Of a DNA stretch of 48,523 bases, positions 15,992-24,733 are shown one piece after another; within the stretch, counting starts at the first letter, position 1; each line of letters begins with the position of its first letter. A program made the position numbers and the translations under genes. Location of the stretch: positions 1 through 48,523 of IMG/VR virus record IMGVR_UViG_3300037119_003930. One strand, given 5' to 3'. The notes under the pieces are model-generated. The model was not told the DNA's origin. It was given only the letters and a program-made list of their open reading frames with translations, and made no database searches. Source of the stretch: a virus.

Positions 15992-18900
15992 CCGACCTCG
16001 TCCCGGCGATCTTCGACGACTGGGCCGATCAGGTCGAGGCCTCCCCTGCGGTGGTCGACGCCCTGGTCGTGGAGGCCGAGGCGGAACTGGACGCGGCGCA
16101 GGCCATCTGGCGTGAGGCCGACGCGGAGGTCGCCGCAGCGATCGCGGAACGGGACCAGGTCCGGTCCCAGAGACTGGGCGCCGAGGCCGCCCTGGACACC
16201 CTGGTCGGGGACCAGTACTCGGTGCCGATGTCCCTGACGGTCGGCACGACGACAGTCACCGGGGACTTCACCGGGGTCCCCGGGGTCAACGGGGGCTGGG
16301 CGTCCGCGTTCGGGCTCCGGGCCGGAACCATCATCACCGGCTGGACCGACACGACCCTGACCCTGTCCCGTCCGGCCACCCTGACCGGGAACGTGACGGC
16401 CACGGTCAGGACCGGAACCATCGCGGTCCAGACCGCGGAGATCAACCGCACCACGGTCCAGGTCCAGGACCTCCAGCAGGAGTTGGCGGACCTCCAGGAC
16501 CTGACCGCGATCACCGACACGATCACGAACGGCCGGGCCGCCCTCGTGGCCGCCGGGCACTACCTGGCCCCCCGGACCGTCCTCCGGACCGCCCCCGGGT
16601 TCCCCCTGGGTGCCACCTCCCAGACCGAGAACCTCCAGGACTTCCTCGACTCGGTCCCCTCCGGTGTGGCCGGAACCCCGAAGTTCGCTCACCTCTGGTC
16701 CGGGGTCGTGTACCGGTCCGACTTCGACCTGGTCGTCGCCTCCAAGTCGTACTGGCAGATGTGGTTCGAGGGGTCCCGGATCAGCCCCGGTCAGACCGGC
16801 CTCGGGAACCGGGTCCAACTCACGGTCCAGGACTGCACGAACGTCCGGATCGACGCCCCGAAGATCAGCGGCTCCCACCCCTCCGCCGGGGCCCCGGCGT
16901 TCAACGCCACGTACGCGGGGCAGCACGGGATCGAGGTCTCCGGGGGTGTGAACGTCACGATCGACTCCCCGGACATCTACAACGTGTACGGGTCCGGCAT
17001 CCGGTATGTGCCCCTCTCCGGCACGGACCCCCTGGGTTGTGTGGTCCAGGGGACCGGCCAGGTCCAGCGCTGCGGGAACCACGCCCTCGCCATCGTCGGT
17101 GCCGACGGGTACGAGTGGAAGCAGATCGCCATGGGGGCGACCGGGAGGGAGTCCATCGCGATCGAACCCACGACCGGGGAGGTCTGCTCGAACGTCAACA
17201 TCCACGACCTGACCCTGACCGGCGCGGTCACCGATGGGGGCTACGACTCGATCCGGGCCTACGGGGTCGGCCGCTGGACGACCCTGACCCTCCGGAACAT
17301 CCTCGCCTCCGCCGCGCACGGTCCCCTCCTGGCGACCCTGGGGACCACCGCCGGGACTGCCGCCGGGCCCCTCGTGATCGACGGGAACACCGGGGGCGGG
17401 GTCCTGGTCAACTCGGACCGTGCCGCCTTCCGGGTCAACAAGGTGGCAGGGCTGACCTACACGAACAACACGCAGGCCATGGCGAAGTCCGGTGGCGCGA
17501 ACGTGATGTACGGGCTGAAGGGGACCACGATCACCGGGACGATCGTGGTCAACGCGAACACGATCACGAACAAGCTGGGGGAGGCCCTGATCGACGGGGT
17601 CACGTATCCGGCCACCACCCCCCTGTCAGTCGTGGGTCCGGCGTCGATCCCGAACCTGGTCGTCGGGGTGGACTTCACCGACATCGACTTCACGGCGACC
17701 GGGGGGATCGCCCCGTACACCTGGACCTGGGCCCCCCACTTCCTGTCCTCCCTCCCCGCGGGTGTGACCTTCACGGACGTGGGGAACGTGGGCCGTCTGG
17801 CCGGTACCCCGAACACGATCGACACGCACTCCGTGGACATCACCGTGACCGACAACGCCGGGACCGCGGTCACGATCCAGAGGGCCATCAACGTCGTGGC
17901 CGCCGGGGTCTACCGGATCACGGTCAACCCGAACGTCACGTCCCTGACCCTGGTCCGGGATCAGGTGATGGACGACGTGGTGTTCGACGTGGTCAACAAC
18001 ACCGGGGCCCCGACCTGGTCGATCTCCTCCGGGACCCTGCCCCCCGGGGTGACCTGGACGACCGTGGGTGGGGTCCGGGCCCTGCGCGGGCGCCCGACCA
18101 CGAACCAGGCCGCTGCCAACGTGGTGTTCCGGGCCGTGGACACCGACGCGGACGCGGACACCCACACGATCACGTTCGCTGTTCAGACCGCCTCCTCGAA
18201 CCCCCTGAAGGCAGGGATGTCACTCGGCATGGGCGACCACTCGTCGAACCGGGTCGACTTCCAGTTGTTCATGTCGCACATCAAGTCCCGGCGCCAGGAC
18301 CTGGTCGGCAACCAGAACCACAACCTGAAGGCGGTCCGCATCGACCTCCAGTGGACCGGCTGGGAGGGGAACGTCCACGAGCAGTACACCGCGAACCTGG
18401 GCGGCAAGCTGGACCTGATCAACTCGATCGTGGCCGAGGGGATGGTGCCCCTCCTGGGGGCCTGGTTCGTCCCGAAGTGGCTGCAACGCCGGAACATCAT
18501 CGGCATGGCGAACATGCAGGGCCGGATCATCTCCTCGAACACGATCCGGTTCGACAACCCGATCCCCCGGGGGGACTACGGGGGGATGTCAGTCTCCGGC
18601 CCGGGGACCAACGGGTTCAAGCTGCACCGCGACGGCACCATCGACGTGGCCGGGGAACCCATCCAGGCCGGGTTCCTCCCGAACCAGTTCCAGAACGACC
18701 CGGGGGACTTCATCGTCCAGGGCGGAGGGATGACCCCTTCCACGGCGACGGTGACCTTCCAGATCGGCGGGCAGAACAACACGACCGACGGCCGCCTGCC
18801 GATCAACCCGGGCCAGTACGAGGAGGCCTTCGAGTCCTTCAAGTGGCTCGCCCAGCAACTCGACCACATCTCCGGACCCCTCATGTTCGAGCTTTCTAAC

Positions 18901-19941
18901 GAGGGGAACCACGTCCCCTACTCGAAGCCCCGGTCCTACCCGGAGATGTTCTGCCGGGCCTCCATGTACCAGTACGCCGGGATCATCGTCGGGTCAGGGA
19001 ACAAGTGGGCGAGCCGGGTCGTGATCCCTGCCGGGTGCGCGGCCCGCCCGGACTCTGACAACCGCACGTTCACGTACCCGGACTTCACCTCCGGGCCGAG
19101 CTTCCTGTCCCCGGTCTCGTGGTACAAGCGCTGGCTGGACGAGATGGTCCGGCTGAAGCCCGAATGGCAGGCCTACCGGGCCCTGAAGAACATCGACGGC
19201 CTGACCGGGTCCACCGCGGACACCGACGACGCTGTCTTCTGCACGGACTACGGGACGCACTGTTACACGGAGCCCTATCGGAAGACGACCCCGATCGGGG
19301 AGAACATCGACAACGTCACGAAGCCGGGCGACGTGGCCTTCGAGAACTTCGACAAGGACCCCCCGGGCATCCACAACGCTGGCTGGAACCTGGGCACGAT
19401 CGGCGGGGTGAACTACCGGGCGAAGCTCCGGGACTGGCTGGTCCACTGCACTGAGAACGGGCCCGGCTGGGGGGAGGCGAACGACGCGAACGGCATCTGG
19501 ACCAAGGTCGGCGTCGGGTTCGTGGGCTCCCGCCCGGACATGACGGCCGGGTCTGCCAGCAAGAAACGGAACATCCTGCACCCGCACGAGGCCTTCGTGT
19601 ACGTGATGCGCGTGAACCAGGCGATCAACTACTCGACGAACACGGAGTGGCTGGGCGACAACTGGCTGTGCGGGGAGGTCATGATCGGCATCTGGTCCCT
19701 GTTCCGGGGCTTCGGCACGATCACCGACGACCCTCTGCACCAGACCCTTGCCTCCTGGTTCAAGTGGGACCCGGCGCAGATCGAGTCTCCTCCCCTGCCG
19801 ACCCGGTTCCGGCACAAGCTGAACCCGGCGACGGTGCGCGGGGAGATCAGCCGGACGACCGGCGGCCGGACAGGGCCGATGGACAACTACTTCACCTCGA
19901 AGCTCGGGTACTCCCCCGTGGACGCCCTGGCCGTACTCTGA
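15988..19941 (+). CDS. Giant spike: beta-helix, Ig-like and glycosidase-like domains
   Basis: 1317 residues from GTG 15988. In order: N-terminal coiled coil (about 10-75), a short beta region, a second heptad segment (VQVQDLQQELADLQDL, about 155-170), a parallel beta-helix with many N/G/T turns (about 190-545, including GIEVSGGVNVTIDSPDIYNV), two putative Ig-like repeats with GGIAPYTWTW and RLAGTPN motifs (about 555-735), and a C-terminal TIM-barrel-like enzyme (about 740-1200) with Glu972 in FELSNEGNH, the position of a clan A acid/base. A tail of unknown role ends the protein. It probably binds and degrades surface glycan together with the sulfatase and the 11033 enzyme. Confidence 0.7.
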   Translation: MTDLVPAIFDDWADQVEASPAVVDALVVEAEAELDAAQAIWREADAEVAAAIAERDQVRSQRLGAEAALDTLVGDQYSVPMSLTVGTTTVTGDFTGVPGVNGGWASAFGLRAGTIITGWTDTTLTLSRPATLTGNVTATVRTGTIAVQTAEINRTTVQVQDLQQELADLQDLTAITDTITNGRAALVAAGHYLAPRTVLRTAPGFPLGATSQTENLQDFLDSVPSGVAGTPKFAHLWSGVVYRSDFDLVVASKSYWQMWFEGSRISPGQTGLGNRVQLTVQDCTNVRIDAPKISGSHPSAGAPAFNATYAGQHGIEVSGGVNVTIDSPDIYNVYGSGIRYVPLSGTDPLGCVVQGTGQVQRCGNHALAIVGADGYEWKQIAMGATGRESIAIEPTTGEVCSNVNIHDLTLTGAVTDGGYDSIRAYGVGRWTTLTLRNILASAAHGPLLATLGTTAGTAAGPLVIDGNTGGGVLVNSDRAAFRVNKVAGLTYTNNTQAMAKSGGANVMYGLKGTTITGTIVVNANTITNKLGEALIDGVTYPATTPLSVVGPASIPNLVVGVDFTDIDFTATGGIAPYTWTWAPHFLSSLPAGVTFTDVGNVGRLAGTPNTIDTHSVDITVTDNAGTAVTIQRAINVVAAGVYRITVNPNVTSLTLVRDQVMDDVVFDVVNNTGAPTWSISSGTLPPGVTWTTVGGVRALRGRPTTNQAAANVVFRAVDTDADADTHTITFAVQTASSNPLKAGMSLGMGDHSSNRVDFQLFMSHIKSRRQDLVGNQNHNLKAVRIDLQWTGWEGNVHEQYTANLGGKLDLINSIVAEGMVPLLGAWFVPKWLQRRNIIGMANMQGRIISSNTIRFDNPIPRGDYGGMSVSGPGTNGFKLHRDGTIDVAGEPIQAGFLPNQFQNDPGDFIVQGGGMTPSTATVTFQIGGQNNTTDGRLPINPGQYEEAFESFKWLAQQLDHISGPLMFELSNEGNHVPYSKPRSYPEMFCRASMYQYAGIIVGSGNKWASRVVIPAGCAARPDSDNRTFTYPDFTSGPSFLSPVSWYKRWLDEMVRLKPEWQAYRALKNIDGLTGSTADTDDAVFCTDYGTHCYTEPYRKTTPIGENIDNVTKPGDVAFENFDKDPPGIHNAGWNLGTIGGVNYRAKLRDWLVHCTENGPGWGEANDANGIWTKVGVGFVGSRPDMTAGSASKKRNILHPHEAFVYVMRVNQAINYSTNTEWLGDNWLCGEVMIGIWSLFRGFGTITDDPLHQTLASWFKWDPAQIESPPLPTRFRHKLNPATVRGEISRTTGGRTGPMDNYFTSKLGYSPVDALAVL

Positions 19942-19945
19942 CCCT

Positions 19946-21856
19946 GTGCCACAACCCCGGGAACTGGAACCGGGCATCCGGGCCCTCCTGAGGCTCTACG
20001 AGGGCGCACAGGCCCGAATGGCTGAGGACCTTGCGAAAGCCCTCGGAGGCCGGGAGGCGACGAAATCACGCCGTCTCCGCTCCCTCCAGTCCGCGGTCGA
20101 CCGTGAAGTAGGGGCCCTGGAGAAAGCCCACCGCGAGTTCCTGTCCGGGCCCCTCCTGGATGCGTACCGGCTGGGGGCCCAGCAGGCCGCCGAGACCCTG
20201 GGGCACGACGTGGTCTGGACGCAGCTTCACCGGGAGGCCGCCGAGGCCCTGGCCGTCACCCGCTGGGAGGAGGTCCTGGAGGCCACCCGGTTCGTGAAGG
20301 AGGACACGAAGAGGACCCTCCGGAACCTGGCGAAGTCCGCGGCGGAACGCACCATCCTGGGGGAGGCCACCGCGTCCAAGGCTGGCCGGGACCTGGCCGA
20401 GGCCGCCCGGAAGGAAGCCGGGCTCCTGACCCTCCAGTACAAGAACGGGGCCCGGCACGCCATCTCCGACTGGGCCGACATGTCCGCCCGGACCTCCTCC
20501 GCGCTCGCGTTCAACGAGGGGACCTTCGTCCAGGCCGCGCAGGACGGCATCCGCTGGATGGAGTGCTTCGACGGCCTGGACTGCGGGCTGATCGCCCACG
20601 GGGTCCCCCCGTTCGCCAACGGGATGGTGGTCTCCCTCCAGGAGGCCCGGAACAACCCGATCGCCCACCCCCGCTGCGCCAGGTCCTGGTCACCCCGCCC
20701 CGACGCGAAGGGCCCGTCCCGGTCAGGTCTGACCCCGGACGCGTTCGAGAAGGCCGCGGAGGAGAGGGCCCGGGCCGCCGAGTTCCTGGTCACCGGGGAA
20801 CGGCGCGGCAAGTTCTCCGTGGCCCGGGAGTTGCAGAAGGCTGCCCCCCGGAGGCCGCCTCGTGCGCCCCGGGCGACCCGCGGGGAGAGGACCCCCCGGG
20901 CCCCCCGGAAGGAACCGGCGAAGACAGGCCCGGTCCGGAAGGGACCACAGGGCCCGAAGATCGACCAGTTCACCCACCTCGACGACGACATGCACGAACT
21001 GGTCCGGGACGCGGTCGAGCACGCCCAGGAGCAGATGTCGAAGGTCCACGGGTACGGGACCACGAAGATGAACCCCTCGAAGGCCATCAAGGGCCGGGGG
21101 GCCGCCCGGGAACTGGTGGACTCCCCCCACCCGGACCGGGTCCTCATCCAGGAGTTGAAGGACGCCACGAACCCGGCGAACGGCCAGTTCCTCCCCTCCC
21201 GCGGTGGGAACAACCCGATCTACGTGGAGATCAAACGCCTGGAACGGCAACTCGACCCGGTCTCCCGGATCATCCAGAACGAGGTGATGCCGGACCCGGG
21301 AACCGTGGTCCACGAACTGGGGCACTGGGCCGACATCAGCATGATGACCCCGGCCGACGAGGAGTGGGCCTCGAAGGCCGCCTGGCGGCTGCACCGGTAC
21401 GACAAGCAGTTCGCGGAGTTGGAACGGAAGGCCCTGGAGCAGCCCAACTCGTCGTTCTACCAGGAGGGGGTCCGGGACTTCCCGGACAAGATCAAGCCCA
21501 TCGTCGAGGAGTTGGTCGGCACGAAGGGGGAGGAGGCGATGCGGGCCTTCGCCCGGGTGTATGACGTGATCGTGGAGACCCCCACCTACAAGACGACGAC
21601 GGAGATCGGCGGGGACTTCTGGAAGGGGTACGCCAACACCCCGGAGGAACTGTGGGCCCGGGCCTACCACCAGTGGGTGGCGGAGCGGTCCAGGGACCCC
21701 CTGATGCGCGAGCGGATCGAGAACACGCTGGCCGGGAGGAAGCACCCGCTCGCCTCCGAGGTTGGCTACGGACATGAGCAGTGGACCTGGGAGGAGTTCG
21801 GCCCGATAGCCGACGCGATCGACGACCTGATGAGGAGTCTGGGATGGCTGACCTAG
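19946..21856 (+). CDS. MuF-type minor head protein fused to zinc metallopeptidase
   Basis: 636 residues. The N-terminal part (about 1-250) is the helical minor head (SPP1 gp7/Mu F) domain, ending with the characteristic MECFDGLDCG..IAHPRCARSW stretch of that family. A basic Arg/Pro linker (about 285-335) leads to a C-terminal domain (about 345-636) with HELGHWAD, a zincin active site (His456, Glu457, His460), and a downstream PEELWARAYHQW (Glu567/568) that fits the third zinc ligand. MuF proteins with C-terminal toxin or enzyme domains are known as injected effectors; here a protease injected with DNA is the inference. It lies far from the portal, which is unusual. Confidence 0.75.
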   Translation: MPQPRELEPGIRALLRLYEGAQARMAEDLAKALGGREATKSRRLRSLQSAVDREVGALEKAHREFLSGPLLDAYRLGAQQAAETLGHDVVWTQLHREAAEALAVTRWEEVLEATRFVKEDTKRTLRNLAKSAAERTILGEATASKAGRDLAEAARKEAGLLTLQYKNGARHAISDWADMSARTSSALAFNEGTFVQAAQDGIRWMECFDGLDCGLIAHGVPPFANGMVVSLQEARNNPIAHPRCARSWSPRPDAKGPSRSGLTPDAFEKAAEERARAAEFLVTGERRGKFSVARELQKAAPRRPPRAPRATRGERTPRAPRKEPAKTGPVRKGPQGPKIDQFTHLDDDMHELVRDAVEHAQEQMSKVHGYGTTKMNPSKAIKGRGAARELVDSPHPDRVLIQELKDATNPANGQFLPSRGGNNPIYVEIKRLERQLDPVSRIIQNEVMPDPGTVVHELGHWADISMMTPADEEWASKAAWRLHRYDKQFAELERKALEQPNSSFYQEGVRDFPDKIKPIVEELVGTKGEEAMRAFARVYDVIVETPTYKTTTEIGGDFWKGYANTPEELWARAYHQWVAERSRDPLMRERIENTLAGRKHPLASEVGYGHEQWTWEEFGPIADAIDDLMRSLGWLT

Positions 21857-21996
21857 CGGCGCGTGTCCGCGCAGCGGCGACCACGGAGGAGGCGGTGGCC
21901 CTGATGGTGGAGGAGGGGATCGACGAGTCCTGGGCGAAGTGGTTCTGCGCGGTTGAGAGGGGCGATCACCCGGGGGACCTGCTCGACCCGATCTGA
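21844..21996 (+). CDS. Small hypothetical protein (50 aa)
   Basis: ATG 21844 lies 13 bases inside the end of the MuF gene. The product is short, helical and acidic (ATTEEAVALMVEEGIDESWAKWF). The overlap suggests translational coupling. If the MuF C-terminus is toxic, a protein here would be in the place of an immunity partner, but nothing else supports that. Confidence 0.5.
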   Translation: MADLAARVRAAATTEEAVALMVEEGIDESWAKWFCAVERGDHPGDLLDPI

Positions 21997-22021
21997 CCAG
22001 GGCCTGCCGGGTCAGTCAGAT
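21993..22021 (+). promoter_or_regulatory. Degenerate class A promoter for 22035 gene
   Basis: CTGACC, a 17-base spacer containing CGGGTCAG, and TCAGAT. An AGGAG sequence precedes GTG 22035 closely, so the mRNA would have a short leader. Confidence 0.4.
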
Positions 22022-22034
22022 AAGATCAGGAGTT

Positions 22035-22478
22035 GTGAGGTTCGCTCCTGGCCCGGAGGGCTACACCGTGGGGGTCGAGGTCGATGTGATCGACACCCCG
22101 ACCATGTCCCGGACCTCCCGCGCCGACGACCCGAACTGGGTCCACCTGGACGCCCGGGGGCACCTGCACTTCCACGGGGCGGACTCCTGGGAGCCTGTGT
22201 ACGCCCCTGACTGGTGGTGCCCGGACTGCCACGAGTACCACTCCGGCGGGGTGGAGCGGTACGTCTGCTCGACCCCTGGCTGCACGGAGACGGTCCGGCC
22301 CCACTACATCGAGGTCCCTGTCCGGCAGTCCATCCCGGGCCGGAAGCACATGTACGTGATTCGCCCTGACGGGCTCCGGGTGGACCTGACCTTCGAGGAG
22401 ATCACGGTCCTTCAGGAGGTCGGCCAGGAGTGGCTCCCGGAGATGATGGAGGCGGTCGAACCGCACCGTTGGTACTGA
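22035..22478 (+). CDS. Zinc-ribbon accessory protein (147 aa)
   Basis: Starts at GTG 22035. The middle has WWCPDCHEYHSGG and YVCSTPGCTETV, two CxxC or CxxxxC knuckles that would bind one zinc; the flanks are beta rich (VGVEVDVIDTP, KHMYVIRPDGLRVDLTF). Function is unknown. It begins a small cassette (22035-23891) inserted between head and connector genes. Confidence 0.55.
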   Translation: MRFAPGPEGYTVGVEVDVIDTPTMSRTSRADDPNWVHLDARGHLHFHGADSWEPVYAPDWWCPDCHEYHSGGVERYVCSTPGCTETVRPHYIEVPVRQSIPGRKHMYVIRPDGLRVDLTFEEITVLQEVGQEWLPEMMEAVEPHRWY

Positions 22479-22485
22479 CCAGGGG

Positions 22486-22516
22486 TAGACAGGGTTAGCC
22501 AGGTCTGTGCTAGGGT
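22486..22516 (+). promoter_or_regulatory. Class A promoter, leaderless, for 22524 gene
   Basis: TAGACA, a 19-base spacer with CCAGGTCTG, TAGGGT (22511-22516), seven bases, then ATG. Confidence 0.6.
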
Positions 22517-22523
22517 GGTCCGC

Positions 22524-22715
22524 ATGACCACTCAAACCGAAGACACCTGCCACTGGTGCGAACGCATCATCGAATGGGACCTGGACCCCCGCCACCCGCA
22601 GGGCGTGGAACTGGTCCCCCTGGACCCGGTCACCGCCAAGGCCAAGGGCCCGGTCGTGAACGCCTGCATCGACTGCGCCGAGGCGTACGTCGGCAGGGCC
22701 TGGGGGGTGGCGTGA
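22524..22715 (+). CDS. Small zinc-finger protein (63 aa)
   Basis: Leaderless ATG 22524. CHWC near residue 9 and CIDC near residue 48 form a plausible four-Cys zinc site, like the treble-clef mini-proteins common in actinophages. Its stop overlaps the GTG of the next gene. An upstream in-frame GTG at 22515 lies in the promoter and is discounted. Confidence 0.65.
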   Translation: MTTQTEDTCHWCERIIEWDLDPRHPQGVELVPLDPVTAKAKGPVVNACIDCAEAYVGRAWGVA

Positions 22716-23107
22716 CGAACTTCCAGCCCACCCCGGAGACTATGGCCGAGTGGGGGATCAGACCTCCCCCCTGGGACTGGCCGGAGGTCCGGGGCCTCTT
22801 CGTCGGGGGTTGCTACGCCCGGGGGATCGGCTCCTCCTTCAGGGCCCAGGCCCACGCCCACAACGAGCCGAATGACCCGTACTTCGGGTTCATCTGTGTC
22901 CGGTCCCACCGGAGACTGTTCGCTGCCTCCCGGGGCCCGGACGGGGCCTGGGTCGTGACGGACCGGCCGTCCCGGCTGATGTGGCACGAGTACGCCCACA
23001 TCCTGACCCCGGGCCACGGTCACGACGACGCCTGGCGGAAGGTCATGAAGGAGCTAGGGCAACCGCTGCCCGCTCGCTACAAGAAGCAGAGGAGAGTCGG
23101 ACGATGA
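22712..23107 (+). CDS. Zincin-type metallopeptidase-like protein (131 aa)
   Basis: GTG 22712, overlapping the previous stop. The C-terminal third contains [19 protein letters not shown]: HExxH at 92-96 and a further His at 102 with the HExxHx5H spacing, followed by [13 protein letters not shown]. The pattern resembles SprT/WLM-like small zinc peptidases that phages often encode. No signal peptide is seen, so it acts in the cytoplasm. It is the second zincin within 3 kb, after the MuF fusion. Confidence 0.65.
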   Translation: MTNFQPTPETMAEWGIRPPPWDWPEVRGLFVGGCYARGIGSSFRAQAHAHNEPNDPYFGFICVRSHRRLFAASRGPDGAWVVTDRPSRLMWHEYAHILTPGHGHDDAWRKVMKELGQPLPARYKKQRRVGR

Positions 23108-23289
23108 CGAAGGACAAGTCCAGGACCCTGCCGGTGCCACCGGTCCCGGTCTCGATCGTGGTCCCCTGGGAGGTCTGGTCCCGGGTGGACCGGAAGAGGA
23201 TCGACGTGGCCCGGGTCTGCACGAACGCGATCCGGAACGCCGTGGAGATCATCGAGGACGACGACCAGCACCACCGGGATCAGGTCTAG
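23104..23289 (+). CDS. Ribbon-helix-helix (CcdA-like) protein (61 aa)
   Basis: ATG overlaps the previous stop. A beta strand ([13 protein letters not shown]) followed by two helices ([18 protein letters not shown]) is the pattern of ribbon-helix-helix DNA-binding proteins of the CcdA antitoxin group. It might autoregulate this cassette or act as an antitoxin-like partner of the preceding zincin. Assignment is by pattern only. Confidence 0.5.
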   Translation: MTKDKSRTLPVPPVPVSIVVPWEVWSRVDRKRIDVARVCTNAIRNAVEIIEDDDQHHRDQV

Positions 23290-23315
23290 ACAGGAACGAT
23301 CAGGTCTGGTTAGAT
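23287..23315 (+). promoter_or_regulatory. Class A promoter, leaderless, for 23322 gene
   Basis: TAGACA, 17-base spacer with TCAGGTCTGG, TTAGAT, GTCCCC, ATG. It overlaps the stop codon of the preceding gene. Confidence 0.7.
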
Positions 23316-23321
23316 GTCCCC

Positions 23322-23891
23322 ATGACCAACAACGCATTCCTCAACGAGCACACCTACTCCTCCGGGACCAAGTTCTGGACTGTCGACTGCAACACGTGCA
23401 ACGTCAGCCTGAACAGCGGCCACCACTACGAGGAGCGTCACATCCATCAGGCCGAACTCCTCCGGTCCCAGCACCGCTGCGACGTGGTGTTCCAGGCCGA
23501 GGTCGTGGGCGGCCAGACCTTCCAGGCTGCGGTCCTCTTCGGGGACACGGTCACCACGAAGATCGTCGGTCGGCCGGAGGCCACCCACAAGATGACCTGG
23601 AACCTCGGGAACTTCCTGGCCGCCTGGAACGGCGACTCCTACTTCCGGGGTCCCCACTCCCTCTGGGCCTACCTGAAGGGCCTCGGCCTGGACGAGCGGT
23701 TCGGCCGGTGGGTCCTGGACATCACCTCCGAGACCACCGAGTGCCCGGTCTGCGGCCGGGAGGTCGGCTTCGGGAACCCGGGCCACGACATGAACGCCAA
23801 CGGCGGGTTCGACTCCCCGTACCGGGACGTGGAGGTCGGCCAGTGCTACACCCCCGGGTTCGAGCGGGAGAACTACAGCTACTTCGCCTGA
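23322..23891 (+). CDS. Zinc-binding accessory protein (189 aa)
   Basis: Leaderless ATG 23322. CNTCNVSLNSGHHYEERHIHQ near residue 23 supplies Cys and His ligands, and CPVCGREVGF near residue 143 supplies another CxxC. The region between is mixed alpha/beta. No family is recognised. It ends the accessory cassette; a class B element follows within 10 bases. Confidence 0.6.
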   Translation: MTNNAFLNEHTYSSGTKFWTVDCNTCNVSLNSGHHYEERHIHQAELLRSQHRCDVVFQAEVVGGQTFQAAVLFGDTVTTKIVGRPEATHKMTWNLGNFLAAWNGDSYFRGPHSLWAYLKGLGLDERFGRWVLDITSETTECPVCGREVGFGNPGHDMNANGGFDSPYRDVEVGQCYTPGFERENYSYFA

Positions 23892-23898
23892 CCCTCTC

Positions 23899-23908
23899 TG
23901 CATCCCCG
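23899..23908 (+). promoter_or_regulatory. Class B late element upstream of 23940 gene
   Basis: TGCATCCCCG, 41 bases before ATG, with a partial second copy (GCATCCCCC, from 23911) that can pair with GGGGGATGC over the start codon. Confidence 0.55.
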
Positions 23909-23939
23909 ATCGCATCCCCCTGCCGGGCAAGGTGGGGGG

Positions 23940-24311
23940 ATGCTTCGCGAATCCCCCATCCTCCCCATCCGCATCAAGATCAGCCCTGACGGCTCCGGCT
24001 CCATCCGGATCGGGGGCGAGGAGATCGCCGCCCAGGTCTCCGCCCTGACGTTCTACGCGGAGGGGGAGGGCCGGGCCCCGCGCCTCGCGCTGGAGGTCTG
24101 GTCGAACGACGTGGAGATCGACGGGGTCGCCATCGTGGAGGTCCCCCGGGAAGCCGGGGGGTTCGTCGAGGCCGCTGACCTGATCGAGTCCATGGACCTG
24201 GACGAGTTGAAGCGGGAGGCCGCCAACTCCCTCGGGAAGGGCCGGGTCAAGGCGTTCGACCGGGGCATCGAGATCATCGCGGAACGACTCCGGAAGGCCG
24301 GGGCCGGGTGA
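23940..24311 (+). CDS. Putative head-tail connector-region protein (123 aa)
   Basis: Starts the connector block. The N-terminus is beta rich (PIRIKISPDGSGSIRIGGEEI, ALTFYAEGEGRAPRLALEV), the C-terminus helical (DLDELKREAANSLG). No family is recognised. A function at the portal-tail interface is only suggested by gene order; its stop overlaps the next GTG. Confidence 0.5.
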   Translation: MLRESPILPIRIKISPDGSGSIRIGGEEIAAQVSALTFYAEGEGRAPRLALEVWSNDVEIDGVAIVEVPREAGGFVEAADLIESMDLDELKREAANSLGKGRVKAFDRGIEIIAERLRKAGAG

Positions 24312-24733
24312 CCGCCCCGAACCTGGAACGGGAGCGGGCCTTCGCCTCTGAGGTCCTGATCGACTCCTGCACCGTCTACGGGGACGACTCCGGGGGCGAC
24401 CCTGTCTTCGACGACGACCTGGGCCGGGTCGTGTACCCCGACGACGACGTGGTCTGGCAGGGTGACTGCTCGGTCTCGGCGAACCTGGGGATCGCCGCCG
24501 GGTACCAGGTCCGGTCCGATGATCTCCTGGCCGAATCCACCTACGTGGTCCGGGTCCCCCTGGACGCGGTGGGCCTGGCTGTCGGGCAAGTCGTGGTCAT
24601 CGACCACATCCACGTCGGAGGGGACCGGGACCTCCTCGGCCTGAACCTCACCATCGACAGCATCGGGCGACGGTCTCACGCCGTTCTCCGCCGCCTCAGG
24701 TGCTCTCTGCGTTCCCCGGCCCCACCGTCATGA
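24308..24733 (+). CDS. Head-tail connector / stopper-like protein (141 aa)
   Basis: GTG 24308. A beta-barrel-like protein with DSCTVYGDD near the start and a run of strands (DCSVSANLG, STYVVRVPLDAVGLAVGQVVVID, LNLTIDSIG) as seen in siphovirus head-closure proteins of the DUF6093 type. It would seal the portal after packaging. Order, size and topology support this. Stop overlaps the next ATG. Confidence 0.65.
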   Translation: MTAPNLERERAFASEVLIDSCTVYGDDSGGDPVFDDDLGRVVYPDDDVVWQGDCSVSANLGIAAGYQVRSDDLLAESTYVVRVPLDAVGLAVGQVVVIDHIHVGGDRDLLGLNLTIDSIGRRSHAVLRRLRCSLRSPAPPS

